Shown piece after piece: positions 42,353-53,660 of a DNA stretch of 64,000 bases. The stretch comes from Tiliqua scincoides. Lineage: Eukaryota > Chordata > Lepidosauria > Squamata > Scincidae. The notes beneath the pieces were generated by a model, which was given only the letters and a program-made list of their open reading frames with translations, made no database searches and had not been told where the DNA came from. The position numbers and the translations under genes are program-made. Every line of letters begins with the position of its first letter. Position 1 is the stretch's first letter. Where the stretch lies: positions 263,573,024 to 263,637,023 of the forward strand of contig NC_089822.1 in assembly GCF_035046505.1 (NCBI RefSeq), read 5' to 3'.

Positions 42353-43142
42353 CAGCGCCTCTCAACGTTTGCCCTCCACTGCACCACTTCACATGGCCCA
42401 CCTGTTTGAAGTACTAGCGGAAGTAACTGGTGATGACATCTGGGTTGGGAGGCCAGACAAACACCAGTAAGAGGTTCAGGGTGGATGGGAGGGTTTTTGT
42501 GACTGTGGAAAAGCATACACCCCTGGTGGCTGGGGGATAAGAATAGGCCCTCGGTTTGGCTGTACTTGTCCTAAGAGGCGACTAAATAGCCACCAGGTAG
42601 ATGGGACTCATTAGCCTGGGAAGGCAGCTCATCTGACAGAAGGAAAACTCTGATCCCAAACCTCCACTGCCTTGTGGCTACATCCAGTTATGGAAGAGGC
42701 TTCAGGAGTCAACCTCGAGGCAAAATCCAGAGCCAGAACCACTGAGGCAATTCATGGCTGAACACAGTCACGTTCTGGCAACTCCTGCAACGCCGCTGGA
42801 ACCAACCATATTGGCTTCTGCCTTTCCATTGGACCATTGGAGAGGGGGGATTTGCTGCATGGGTAACAGTCTATCCTCCATATCTACTTTACCCAGGCTT
42901 TGTGCACTGGAGAGGACACTGTTCCAGAACCACCATTCAGAGCGCAATACCATAGTCTTCCGAAACTGAAGGATGTCAACTAAACTAAGGAAAAGCGTAC
43001 TTTGAAGCTCTGCTTGTGGAACCAAGAGTCCTAACACTGTTTGTAGAGTCAAGTTCCCGGTCTTGCTGCTAGGCAACAGGTGTCCAGGAGCCCCACAACT
43101 ACCACCAGACATCACCCAAGTACCACTGGTTGAGAAACACTG
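42353..43142. mobile_element. hAT element hosting a composite retroposon
   Basis: Left end CAGCGCCTCTCAACGTTTGC, inverted right end CAGTGTTTCTCAACCAGTGG. Flanks TTTTAGAC (42345-42352) and TTCTAGAC (43143-43150) match at 7 of 8. About 470 bp of its length is the nested retroposon. Confidence 0.85.
42519..42988 (+). mobile_element. Non-autonomous retroposon with RTE-like LINE tail
   Basis: Flanked by GGAAAAGCATAC (42507-42518) and GGAAAAGCGTAC (42989-43000). The last ~85 bp (CCAGAACCACCATTCAGAGC to AGTCTTCCGAAACTGAAGG and a CTAA-rich tail) match the LINE 3' end at 59050-59105. The preceding ~385 bp match nothing else here. It is either a SINE borrowing the LINE tail or a LINE copy with its middle deleted and its 5' UTR kept. 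No tRNA-like promoter boxes were recognised. Confidence 0.75.
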
Positions 43143-43149
43143 TTCTAGA

Positions 43150-43700
43150 CTAGGTGGACCCTAGAGTCATCTAGCACTGCCTATCTCAGAACAGAGAGAG
43201 TATAGGGGCCAAGAACATCTGCTGGGTGGTCCCTGGTCCAAATCACACAAGAGCCACAGCGTGAAAAATGCAACTGAAATGCACCACTATTTACACAGAA
43301 GCTGCTCCCCAGTATACAAACACACATACCCTGCTAGGACCAACCTGATTCACCTATCACCAAAAAGAGAAGGGGGAAAAGCATTCTCTGGTGAAGTGGA
43401 ATGGGACAATTCACAAAGTCAGGAAATGGTGCAGAGAGTGAAGCAGTGGCTTCTGTGGGCCTCCGATTTCTACAGAAGGCTGCTGACTGACTGCTCAGTT
43501 AATGAAGAAGCGTCCAGAATGCAGCATCTCTGAAAGAGGAAAGAAGGGAACATGTACTGTCTTACAGCCCAATCCACTAGAGTACATGCTGCATCCTGCG
43601 GGGCAGTCCCAGAGGTCATCTCCAAGTAAGGGAACATTTGTTCCCTTGCATCGGGGTGAGCCTCTGCTACCATAATGCATCTACTTGGACAGCAGCAGCA
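43150..43700. other. Duplicated block at the outer edge of unit C
   Basis: Parallels 18050-18500 (see there). 43600-43680 also resembles 18430-18510. Confidence 0.6.
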
Positions 43701-43849
43701 ATTTTGCTTGTGCAACTCTGATTTGACCCACAAAGGTGGATTGAGACTGAGAGAGGGAGAGAGGATATCAGTACTGCCCCCGTTCAGTCCTTGACATATG
43801 TGCCACCCTGCCCTGTACCAAATCTTTCCATTTCTGTCAAGGGTGCTCC

Positions 43850-45320
43850 TGTATTTAATAGGTATAACTTTGACCCAAACTCTTCCCATGTTTGAGACAC
43901 TTGCAGCCCAATCCCTCTGTAGCATTCCATGACATTCCAGGCTGAATCAGCTGGGATGGGTGGGAACCCCAGAAAAAAAAGAGGTGAAAAAAGAAGCCAT
44001 TGTACACAACACACACAAGGGCAGGGTGAAGGACTGTCAACAGAGGGAAATTGTTGGGGGGGAGAGAGGTACAGCATGGGGGGAGGGCGGAATGGGGGAA
44101 GGCAAGAGACATGGCAGAAGCAGAAGGGGGTGGTAACCCTTGAGGATGACTTGCGCTGGATGATATTCCCCTCCAGTGCCAGCTGATTCAACCCTTTTCT
44201 GTCCTTGGACATGCACCAGCTAAAGAGCTGGCACAGGTCCATGGAGACCCATTGCCCATCAAGGGGCTGATAAGGCAAAATATTTTCCCATTTCCCACCC
44301 AAGCCTTCCAGTGGCCCCTCCCCCACATAGCATGCAATGTAGCTCATTTTGGCACAGCTACGGCCATTGTGTAGTGCAGCCCTGGCAGGGAAAATAAGAG
44401 GACTGGGCTGATCCAGGCGTCTCACTTCTCTAGGAGCTGCCTGATATGTGATAACCTTCTCACCCCAGAGATATTTCCCTCATTTTTGAAGCATTTAAAA
44501 TGTATTTATCCCATGCAAGTTCTATGGGGAGGCAGGACATGTACTCTTTGTCCGCCACACTTCCCGTACTGAGAACATTCTGACATTTCCTCTCTAGGTG
44601 AATACTCTGAATTTTTGCTCATCTACTCTACCAGTAAAGCTTCTCCCACAAACAATTCATGCCGTTTCATAAGGGTTCTGATTTTTCTTTGAACTCTGTC
44701 TGCTCTAAACCATGCCTCACCCCTGACACGTTCATGTTTTCTCCCTTCAACACGTGCTCCTTAATGTCCCTTTAGTGCCACCCTATTTCCCACACTCAGG
44801 ACATAAAAAATGGCATGATGCTCTTTGAGATAAGTTTCTTCTATACTCTCTGCCATTATTCTGGCCCTGATCCTTCCTGCTGAAAATTCTCCATATTGGT
44901 CAAATTCTCTTGCCACTGCAGAAGTTAGAATGAGGAATTTTGCCCATGCTGTTCACTGCTGTTCTTTCACCTCCTTTTTCCTGGGGTTCCTGCCCAAACC
45001 AACACGAGTACTTGTATACATTCTACCAGACAAGCCAATACATTCATCTTCTTTATCCAAATCATTTCTTCTACAGTTGCTATTCACAGGGTGGGGCATG
45101 GAGTTCTGTATGGCCATGAGGACTTTGCTAACCCAAGTCATGTTACTGAACAGTGACCACCGTTTCTCATCCAGTCAATATAATTACGCAGCAGTGAGCC
45201 CATCAATGTTCAAACTCCTTCCCTGTAACACTGCTTTAGAAAATTGCAGCACACACCAACCAACCTCTTACAAGACAAAATATGCCATTGAAATTATCAT
45301 AGTTTGAGAAAACACTGGAC
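43850..45320 (-). other. Duplicated 3' flank of unit C
   Basis: Counterpart of 3800-5260 in unit A, more diverged. No exon was recognised. Confidence 0.6.
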
Positions 45321-45325
45321 CTTCA

Positions 45326-45418
45326 CAGCCCAATCCTATGCATGTCTACTCAGAAGAAAGTCTCATCAGAGTCAGTGGGACTTACTCCCAGGAAAGTGTG
45401 GATAGGATTGAACTGTGA
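45326..45418. repeat. Palindromic ~90-bp MITE-like repeat
   Basis: Complete copy, CACAGCCCAATCCTATGCATG to GGATAGGATTGAACTGTG, just outside the unit C finger exon. Confidence 0.8.
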
Positions 45419-45479
45419 GTCTACTATCTGCTAGTATCCTACATAAGCTATCTGGTGACTAATCAGTGTTTTTTCTCAG

Positions 45480-46440
45480 TTAAGCTTTTCCTACACAAAG
45501 TACACCCATAAGATTTCTCTCAGTACGAATTTTCTGATGGCCTGATAAATGTGACCGCCCAAGGAAGCCTCTTCCACAGTTGGGGCATTTGTGAGGTTCC
45601 CCCTGTGTGAATCATCCGAAGTTTTTTACACACAGGACATTGATGATTTCTTTCTTTTGCGGATCTTTTCATGTTTTAATAAATTTGATTTCTGAGCAAA
45701 GCTTCTTCCAAAGTCGAGACATGTGTGAGGTTTCTCTCCAGTATGAATGCTCTGATGTCTTAATATACCTGATCTGTGAGAGAAGCTTTTGCCACAGTCA
45801 AGACATTTGTGAGGGTTTTCTCTGGTATGAATGTCCCACTGTCTTACTAAATCTGATTTAAGAAAGTCTTCTCCAGTCAGAGCATTTGTGAAGTTTCTCT
45901 CCTGCGTGTATCTTCTGATGGCGCACCAAACTAGATTTTTTAGTGACTCTTGACTCTTCCACAGTCAAGACATTTATGAGGTTTCTCTCCTGTGTGAATT
46001 ATCTGATGGTTTAGCAACTGTGTTCCCCAATAGAAATTTTTTCCACATTCAGGATGTGGTTTCTCTCCTATTGGGAGGATCTTTTCCACTAAATGGGGGG
46101 CCTTCACTGCAATCTTCTCCACTGTGTTCAAAAACAAGTTCTGACATAGGATGGTACCTTCTGCCATAATCGGAAAATAATGCCTTTCCCCCCTCTGTAT
46201 CTACTGGGCTGGGATCGCTGCAGGCAGGTCCAAGACCTTCCTGGAGCTTACCAGATTCCTTGCATCTCATATGTGACTCCATTCCCTGTTTGCTGTTGTA
46301 CTCAAGACCTTTCTTCTGCATTTCAATGGTCACTGGCACATTCTCTTGGGTTTTCCCTTGTCCTTTCCTGGGTGTTTCCACTGGCTTACTTCTTACAAAC
46401 TGAGAATTCTTCACCTTGAATTGAGTTCCATCCCTCTCAT
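45480..46440 (-). pseudogene. Unit C zinc-finger exon, decayed
   Basis: The acceptor ctctgtctcttcag at 46441 and the phase-1 start are kept, and the linker region (about 46060-46440) is still open and close to genes A and B ([27 protein letters not shown]). Downstream the fingers are broken. The linker frame stops at about 46049, one finger-like unit is read at 45940-46080 ([20 protein letters not shown]), and further finger remnants down to 45500 lie in shifted frames with altered cysteines. About seven finger-length units are visible, none in one open frame. Host gene relic. Confidence 0.8.
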
Positions 46441-47630
46441 CTGAAGAGACAGAGAGAGAAATTTTGTATATGTTCAGGTGAACTCTTTTCACGCTTCCTT
46501 CAGCATCCTCATTCCCACCTGTCCCTTTGTGCCCACCTTGCTTTCCACCCAATTGAAGATACCCCCAAATCAAGTTCCTACCCAGGCAAGTGAACATATG
46601 CTGTAAAAGGGTAAACATCTATATGATAGGGCATTTAGATGATTGTATTATATATATAACTTGATATATGATAGGTGAATGATGAATGAAAAATGATATT
46701 GAGGTAAATTTAGAGAAGGAAATTGATTAAGATACTTAATGATTTATTAGTTTTAGTGATATATGACAATATATGATTTCCTGCACCCCTTTTTTGTGTA
46801 GTGAAGTGTTATGTCCTTTGTGTTATGTGTGTTTGTTTATATTTGTCTTTTATTTCCTGCACCCCTTTTTGTGTAGTGAAGTGCGTTATGTCCTTTGTGT
46901 TATGTGTTATGTGTGTTTGCTTATATTTGTCTTTGAAAAATATTACAAAATTTTTTTAAAAAAAGGTAAACACCACGTTTCTCTGCCAGAAAAAAACCAG
47001 ATCTGCTTCTTGACTTTGGGAATCCTAGTGCTTACACAACTCAGGAAAAATGGCTATTTTGTATCACAAATTTTACTTTTGATACTCAGCAGGAGGGGGA
47101 ATGATGCAAGACAATGAAGATTTTTCCCTGAACCACTGGAATTCTTATTCAGCCCTGCCCAATTCCATACTATTGGCCTACTTCCAGGCTGATCTTGGGA
47201 GATTAAGGGCACATTTAACTTTGTCTTTTTATTTGTGTTATCCTATTCCCCTTCCACTCCCTTATGTAGCATCTGTGTACATTGTCAATGACTAAGAAGG
47301 ACCTGATTTTTTTCAATGCTTATTTTACTGTACTGCACCTAACACACACCTTTAGGCAGTTCATAAATTAGGACACCTTTAACTGTGTCTTTTTATTGTT
47401 CTCACTTACTGCACTACTAATAAAAAGATTAAGCAAGCCCAGCAGTAAATTCTTCAAGGGCCTTGAATGCATAAAGAAAGGGAAAAATATGAGAATGGAG
47501 AAGCCGCTCTTGGATTTCTATTCATTGATCACTATATCCTGATGTATTGCATTCTTTTTTCTGTTTCACAATAAGTCAACAAGATGTAAATGAAACATTA
47601 ACATTGTATATACACTTCATGGTTGTCATG
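46441..47630 (-). other. Unit C region where the linker exon is missing
   Basis: Sequence equivalent to gene B 27120-27230 (47400-47515) is followed almost directly by sequence equivalent to 27966-28030 (47521-47590). The ~740 bp between, including the 108-nt linker exon, are therefore deleted. Confidence 0.7.
46776..46935. repeat. 76-bp tandem duplication
   Basis: ATTTCCTGCACCCCTTTTT begins at 46776 and 46852, each followed by GTGTAGTGAAGTG and TTATGTCCTTTGTGTTATG. Copy 2 has small internal additions. Confidence 0.85.
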
Positions 47631-47639
47631 AATATGTGC

Positions 47640-48415
47640 AGTTCAGGCCTAGTAGCATTGCAAAGCCTGAACCAAAGTAACCCAGTAACAAAGAATGGCT
47701 TGAATCCTAGCTGAAAGGTATTTACAACTCATGGAAGGTGATAAATGTAGCACCTCAGTAGCCAGAGAGGTACCCAGGACTCCCCAGTGGGGAGGGGGAG
47801 AACTAAGAGAACTAGCATCCAGCCCCACTTCGAGAAGATTCTGTCCCCAAGAGTTCTGATTGGGCAATTTGAAATGAGTAGAGTCTCACACCATCCTCTT
47901 GGCAAGAGAAGTATAAGAACCAAGCCCAAAGGGGTGTCTTTTTGGCCTTTTGCCCTTTGTCTTCGTCTTTGGTCTTTGTCTTTTGGCATGGGTGCACATC
48001 CTGCCCCAGGCCAGGACCATGTGGCCTCATAGGTAACTGAGGATCTACAAAAGAAGCTGACACAGGTGAGCATTAGGAAATAATAGAGATAGCCAGTTAG
48101 CTTTGTTGTTTTATGCTGATATGTTCCTAGAAGTTTTATGCCTCTAGCATTTGCTGCCTTTTATAACTTTTTGTAACCCTATGTACTTAATAAAGTAAAA
48201 ATCCTTTTACCATGTTGGTTCATTGTCTGTTGGGGACAAAGGTTCAGAATCCTGCCTAGCCGTTCAGCAAGCTACCAAAAATCCTCATTGTGGACTAGAA
48301 ACTTGAGGACTGAGACTTTAAGTAAAGAAAGTGCTCAGTGCCTACAAGGTATATAGTTAAGCCTAGAGGGTCTCGGTGTCCCTGGACTGAGGCACTGGCT
48401 CTTACAGGGTGGTGG
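47640..48415 (+). mobile_element. Probable LTR-type retroelement fossil (LTR region)
   Basis: Has the layout of an LTR: a TATAAG-type box near 47912, a polyadenylation signal AATAAA at about 48190, and a right end ...CTTACA followed after a short gap by TGGTGGCAG, which looks like a primer-binding site. No gag, pol or env coding was recognised, so it is a solo or near-solo remnant and not whole. Left edge uncertain. It sits in unit C's intron and is absent from A and B, hence younger than the duplication. Confidence 0.4.
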
Positions 48416-48980
48416 CAGTACTACCGAACAGGGATCTTTGAGGGCTCTAGGGTTCAGAACCAACAACTCTGAGCACCCCAAAACCCTGGGAGTGAGCACA
48501 AGCGTACGACAATGGTCATGATGCATTCTGGGGCAACATTGGGGGGAAAAGAGGAGCCTCAAAGGACCAGAGAGAGAAGGTTCCTGTAAGGACCAGGAAG
48601 GTTACTGTAAGGTTTTTTAAAAAGCTACTCTTAACATTCCCCTTTGTGTAACATGTCCCCTTGTCTTTTGAAAGGTCTCCCCAGTACCCAAAGGTAACTG
48701 AAACTGCAGACACTGAATTATGGATACAGGGATATGCCTGTATTATAACTGGGGAATGTTCACATTTCTGTATTGCTTTGTACCTTCTGTGTAGAAGTGG
48801 ATGTAAACAGTTTTATTTTTTCACCAATTTTGGTGTTTTCCAAAGTTAGAAGCGCAGAAAGCTGTTATTGTTTTTATTCCAAAGACACATTTTCATAAAT
48901 TTTATCTATCATTTTTCCAACCCACCCCTCTCCCCCTAAAAGGACCCAAAATGACCAATCATAAGTTATTTAATTGAGCT

Positions 48981-49385
48981 GTTGGCAACCTTCAGTCTCG
49001 GAAGACTCTGGTATCGCGCTCTGAAAGGTGGTTCTGGCACAGCGTCTAGTGTGGCTGGAAAGGCCAATTCGGGAGTGACAATCCCTTCCACACTGGGAGC
49101 AAGTGCAGTCTGTCCCTGGTCTGTCTCCCTGGCTATGGGCCTTCCTTCTTTGCCTCTTAGCCTCAGACTGTTGGCCAAGTCTCTCTTCAAACTGGGAAAG
49201 GCCATGCTGCACAGCCTGCCTCCAAGCGGGCCGCTCAGAGGCCAGGGTTTCCCACTTGTTGAGGTCCACTCCTAATGCAACTTGGGCAAACAACTTTCCT
49301 ACAACGCTAAGGAGAGAGATGCCACGGTAGTTGTTGCAGTCACCCCTGTCGCTTACCTGTACTAGGTAAGTGATATAAGACGGTA
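48981..49385 (-). mobile_element. RTE-like LINE copy with internal deletion
   Basis: On the minus strand the RT block CNNYRGISLLSVVGKLFAQV is joined directly to the far C-terminal segment ALGVDLNKWETLASERPAWR. About 1.2 kb, including most of the reverse transcriptase, is missing. The zinc knuckle and 3' stem-loop (48994-49007, AGTCT-TCCG-AGACT) are present. Confidence 0.85.
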
Positions 49386-49642
49386 TAGTATCCGCAGATG
49401 CAGCCACATGAACGTAGAGGTGTCAGAGAGTTTTTTTTTTAACGTTAGTTTCTTATGTTTTTTTTTACAAAAATGAGAAGTGTAGAAAACATGTATTTTG
49501 TTATCACAGACAAAACCCACCTCTACTTATATGCATATACTATTCAGAAGAAGATCTACGTGCATATCTCAAATTTTAAATATGAGAACTAGATAGGCAA
49601 TTTCTCTCTGGATTTACTGGAGTTGAGCAGAGCAGTCCTTAC

Positions 49643-49767
49643 CCAGGGAATTCACTTTTTCACCATCCTCCTGCAGAACCTTCCAGAACGTGGTCTGTTG
49701 GCTTGACTGCATCGGTGTCCTGCTCAACCATGTGCAAAGTTCCACCTGTCTTACTGGGGTTCATCAC
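49643..49767 (-). pseudogene. Unit C KRAB-A-like exon, frameshifted
   Basis: 125 nt against 124 in A and B. Acceptor ttcctacag and donor gtaaggac are kept. It starts VMNPSKTGGTLHMVEQ, then one extra base (GAGCAGGACACC) shifts the frame and leads to a stop, losing the FWKVLQEDG-type end. Confidence 0.8.
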
Positions 49768-49844
49768 CTGTAGGAAATAAAAAATTATCCTCGCCCCCTA
49801 CTTCAAAATGTACTGCACAAAGAACAGTGTTAATTTAATTTGTG

Positions 49845-50282
49845 GCTAGGGACGAGTGTATCTGAGAGACTATCTCCTTCTGTATAATCCAGTCTGTCCT
49901 CTTTGGACATCTGAGAGGACATTTTTGGAAATGCCACCATTGGGTGAGGTTTCAGGGATGGCAAGCAGAAATAGGGCTTTCTTGGAAGTGGCACTTGTTT
50001 GGTAGAATTCCCTCTCCTTTGGAAGCCTTCCAAAAATATGTCTCTTTAAAAAAGCCTTCGGAACTCAGCATTTTTAGGGGTATGTCTGCTAATTGCACAG
50101 GAGTGCTTGATTTTTCATTAAATGCTGCCTGTTTTTAAAACCAAAGGGTTTATGAGTTGCTGTTTGACACTGGTTGGTTTTTAACATTCTGGTCTGTATG
50201 TATTTTTAATGTGTTTATACATGTAAGTTTTTTGTAAGCTTTCGTGAGTGCCCTTTATAAAGAAAGGCGGGATATAAATCAA
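49845..50282 (+). mobile_element. L2-like LINE 3' fragment, orthologous to 8840-9508
   Basis: Shares 'gagagactatctccttctgt', 'gaattccctctcctttgg' and the end 'aaaggcgggatataaatc' with the fragment in the same intron of unit A. Confidence 0.55.
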
Positions 50283-50827
50283 AGAAGTACAGTAAACAGG
50301 TACAGTAATTGGAAAAGGTGGACCTGCATGTTAGAATTTAGGTAACTTTTCAAGAGTTTTAACTGTCTGGGGGACAGGGCACAAAGATTCATGCCAAGGA
50401 GGTAAGCTGGAGGAGGGCAGCTCATGTCTACACATGTGCATTCACACCTGTGCATGTGTTCATCGGAAACTAGATCCAACTGGTCCTTACAGATCTAACA
50501 GCCAGCAAAGCAAAGAATGGGAATTCTGGTAGTGCTCTGATGTCTCAAAGGCCCTGTCTCACAGCTGCCCCTGCTATAATTCCCTCTGCCCCAACCACTA
50601 TCACTCTTAGGGATTACTAGACGTGGCAAGCAGCAGGGGAGCAGAAGGGCTGTACTTGGGCAGAAGAGGGAAGTTTGAGGGATGCCTTCTCACTCTCTGT
50701 ACCACCTCTTGCAACTGCCCAAACTTCCCCTTCCACATAGCTGCAAAAGGTACAGGACTTTTGATCCCTCTTTACATTTTGTTACCCTCATCGCAACAGC
50801 ACTTAGGGTCACATGTTGAACCCTTAC

Positions 50828-50962
50828 CTGGCACAGCAACCTCCCCAGCTGCTGGGTGTCTCTGAATCTCTCTGCTTGTTCTTTGGAGATCTCCCCCTGC
50901 GCCATGCCCAGTGCTTCCTCCTTTACATCCAGGGGACCCAAAGCCCACTCCTGCAGTGGCTC
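50828..50962 (-). pseudogene. Unit C EPLQ exon, 7 bp shorter
   Basis: 135 nt against 142. Splice sites are kept (acceptor cactgcttcag, donor gtaagggt). Encodes EPLQEWALGPLDVKEEALGM and onward, but a 7-bp loss near the 3' end changes the exit phase from 1 to 0. Confidence 0.8.
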
Positions 50963-52059
50963 CTGAAGCAGTGAAGAGAATCTCACTCTGAGTCACAACC
51001 CGGAGACAAGGGAACAAGACCCAGCCTGCTCCCTTAATTCTAATGCCTGTTGGTGCATAATTCCAGAAGAGGTTTCTGAGAAGGAAAGCTCTCTGTAGCA
51101 TTCAGGCAGCAGCTCTAGGAAGCTACACAGGCCCTGGTAAGTTGTTGCTGGGGATGTACCATGGATAGGGTGCAGAGAATGTAAATTCTGGTGGCACTAG
51201 CATGTGCCAGAATCCTATGCCCTTCCCTTTGCCCAGTTCCATTTTCTGTCCTGAGACTTGCGCCACCTATAAAGCTGGCATATGTTCAAGGAGCTCCACG
51301 GGCGGCCAGTAGGCATGGAAGCACATACAAAAGATTTTTACTTACCTCTGCTTTGCCTTTAGATCTCCCCTCCCCCACCATAGCACACAGAATGCAGGAT
51401 TGCAGGATTCAATCTGGGGTTTTAAGAGTGTCACTCTATTCATATCTACTTAGAAGTAAACCCCACTGAGTTAAAGAAGACTTACTCCCACCTAACTGTG
51501 TGTTAAGACTGCAGACCAGCTTGGATGTGTTCTTGAAGGGACTATATCCACTCAAAACATCCTTCACTGTTTATGGGGAACAGCAAAGTTACAATAACTG
51601 CCATTAATTCTCTCCAGTTCAATGCATTTTGGAATCATTAACAATAAATAATGATTCACTTTCACAGCACTACAGTTCTTGGATCTGTGTAATACCTTTT
51701 TTTAGACAAGAAAAAAATACATATATAGGAAAAATACATAGAAATCCATATAAGGTACATATAAATCCAAAACAAATAATTTTTGTAACTAACACAAATG
51801 TTTAAACTCATCTGAGTGTACTAAAGAATGGAAATGATGCAAAGACTCTGATTGTCTACAAAGATTCTGAGTGGCTGCACCTCATGTAGAATTTATTCCA
51901 GTTACAGATTCACTAATGTGCGAGCAGAGATGCTCTTATGTGAGATAAAGTTAAGTGGTGGGAGGTAAGATTGCCAAGAAAGTTTCAGCCTTTCCTTAAT
52001 TCTCTGCAGTGTGAGCTGAAGTTTCTTAGCAACCTTGGAATTTAATATGAGGACCTCAC
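50963..52059 (-). other. Unit C first coding intron
   Basis: Parallels gene A 10700-11380 and gene B 30050-31380. 51240-51390 shares a repeat with gene B (30360-30480). Confidence 0.6.
51428..51518. repeat. Palindromic ~90-bp MITE-like repeat
   Basis: Diverged copy, TATTCATATCTACTTAGAAG to GTGTGTTAAGACTGCAG. Confidence 0.6.
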
Positions 52060-52175
52060 CTGCCAGGCCCCTGTGTCAGCCTCTCTCTGGCTCATCAGAA
52101 AGTCCTCCAGCAGGGCCACAGCCTGGGCACAATCATCTGGCCCTCCTGCCTGGATTCAGCTCTGGACGTCCACCA
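52060..52175 (-). pseudogene. Duplicated 3' end of the SCAN exon
   Basis: A second copy of the last ~115 nt of the SCAN exon plus its donor (ctcac at 52055-52059), immediately downstream of the main unit C exon. A short tandem duplication of the exon end. Confidence 0.8.
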
Positions 52176-52200
52176 GCAGTATTCAGTATTAAGACCTCAC

Positions 52201-52881
52201 CTGCCATGTCCCCTTGTTGGCCTCCCTCCCGCTCACCAGGACGTCCTCCAGCAGGGCCACAGCCTGGGCACAGTTGTCTGGCCCTCCTGCCCAGATCCGG
52301 TGCTGGACATCCAATGGCAGGCTGGCCATGAATTGCTCCAGGACCAGCAGCTCCAGGATCTGCTCCTTCGTGTGCCTCTCTGGTTTCAGCCACTGGCAGC
52401 AAAGCTCCTGCAGTTGGCTGTACATCCTTCGCGGGTCTCCCAGCTCCTGACAGCAGAACTGCCGGAAGTGCTGGCGCTGCTTCTCCCTTCTCAGTGCGTC
52501 ACCTCTCAAGATGGCAGCCTTCACTTTCCCATAGTCCTCCTTGTCTCTGGCTGTCAGGAGGCTGAAGGCCTTCTGGGCTTCTCCACTCAGGGCAGGCAGG
52601 AGCCGAGCCACCCACTCTCCTCGGGGCCACCGGCAGGCTGCAGCCACTTGCTCAAAGGAGGCCAGGAAGGCCTTGGCATCATCCCAGGGGGTGGCCTCCC
52701 CCATGCTGAGCGCAGAGCCTGCCACTGTCCTTCCCAGTGCTGTTGCATCCCCCTGCCTGCCTCCTCTTGGCCCTCTTGTGGCTCCATCACGGATTCAGGC
52801 TGCACTCTGCCTGGGGCCTTCCCTGCCCCTCCTGTACCTTCACACCTTTGCTCATTCATGGCTTCTCTGCTGGTTCCACTC
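52201..52881 (-). pseudogene. Unit C extended-SCAN exon, damaged
   Basis: ATG at 52857-52859 (MNEQRCEGTGGAGKAPGRVQ). After about 50 codons a deletion shifts the frame; the lobes continue open in another frame from 52725 ([47 protein letters not shown]) to the donor. The acceptor is also lost: gttgcag/gagtgg of gene B is gttg-gagtgg here. The SCAN core is still nearly identical in DNA to genes A and B, unexpected for an old pseudogene. Confidence 0.8.
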
Positions 52882-52884
52882 CAA

Positions 52885-53290
52885 CTTTAGAAACAGAAAC
52901 TAGGACTGAGCTTCTGGAGAAGGGAATTCAGGCAAACACCTTTGCTTTCAACTCCCTGAACTTTCCTGAAGGAGCAAATGACCCTGTCTTCTTGTCCTCC
53001 CAAAAAGGATGGCTCAGGTGAATGAGATTTACATGGCAACAAAAGAGCTGCAACTGTAGTTGGTCCCCAGCAATCCAAGGCCATTGCCTGGAGGTATTTC
53101 TGAGCTGAAAGGGGCACTTCCTCCTGAGATAAAGACACACACAGTGGAACCTTTAAAACACAAGGAACACAAAGGGGAAAAGAGATGATGTATTTGGGAC
53201 AGACACCTCCCTGAACTCTCCTCTTAATCTTTCCTACTCAATCTAGCACAGCTTCTTTTCCAATGGCTGTTTTCTGCCAATTTTTTTCAG
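52885..53290. other. Duplicated non-coding block upstream of unit C SCAN exon
   Basis: Parallels 12640-13010 and 32175-32600, including the 'ccagcaatccaaggccattg' block at 53068. Confidence 0.65.
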
Positions 53291-53660
53291 ACCCTGAATA
53301 ATAATAAAAATAATAATAATAATACAGGTATTTATATACCGACTTTCTTGGTCGATTTCTCCTCAGACTTTAATTAAAGGCGGTTTACATAGGCAGGCTA
53401 TACTAAATCCCAATAGGGATTTTTAGAATTGAAGAAGGTTCTGTCTTTCAAGAACCACAACATTTCAGATGGATCTTTTATGATCTGGTATCACATTCTG
53501 GCCTCCATTTTTCTCCCACACAGGCTGACAGTGGCCAAAGAGCAGGTGGAATAACTGGGCTAGGCTTGTCAGCTGCTTCAAGGTCTGCTTCAAGGTGGCC
53601 TTCAGTTGTCTTCAGGCAAATGGAGGCTCTACCCTCTAGACCAGACCTCCTGCCCAGACC
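53291..53660. repeat. Unclassified dispersed repeat with (AAT)n start
   Basis: An AAT-rich run at 53293-53322, then 'tatataccgactttcttggtc' and 'aaaggcggtttacatagg', reminiscent of squamate LINE/SINE 3' sequence on the minus strand. Inserted into the duplicated block. Edges uncertain. Confidence 0.4.
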
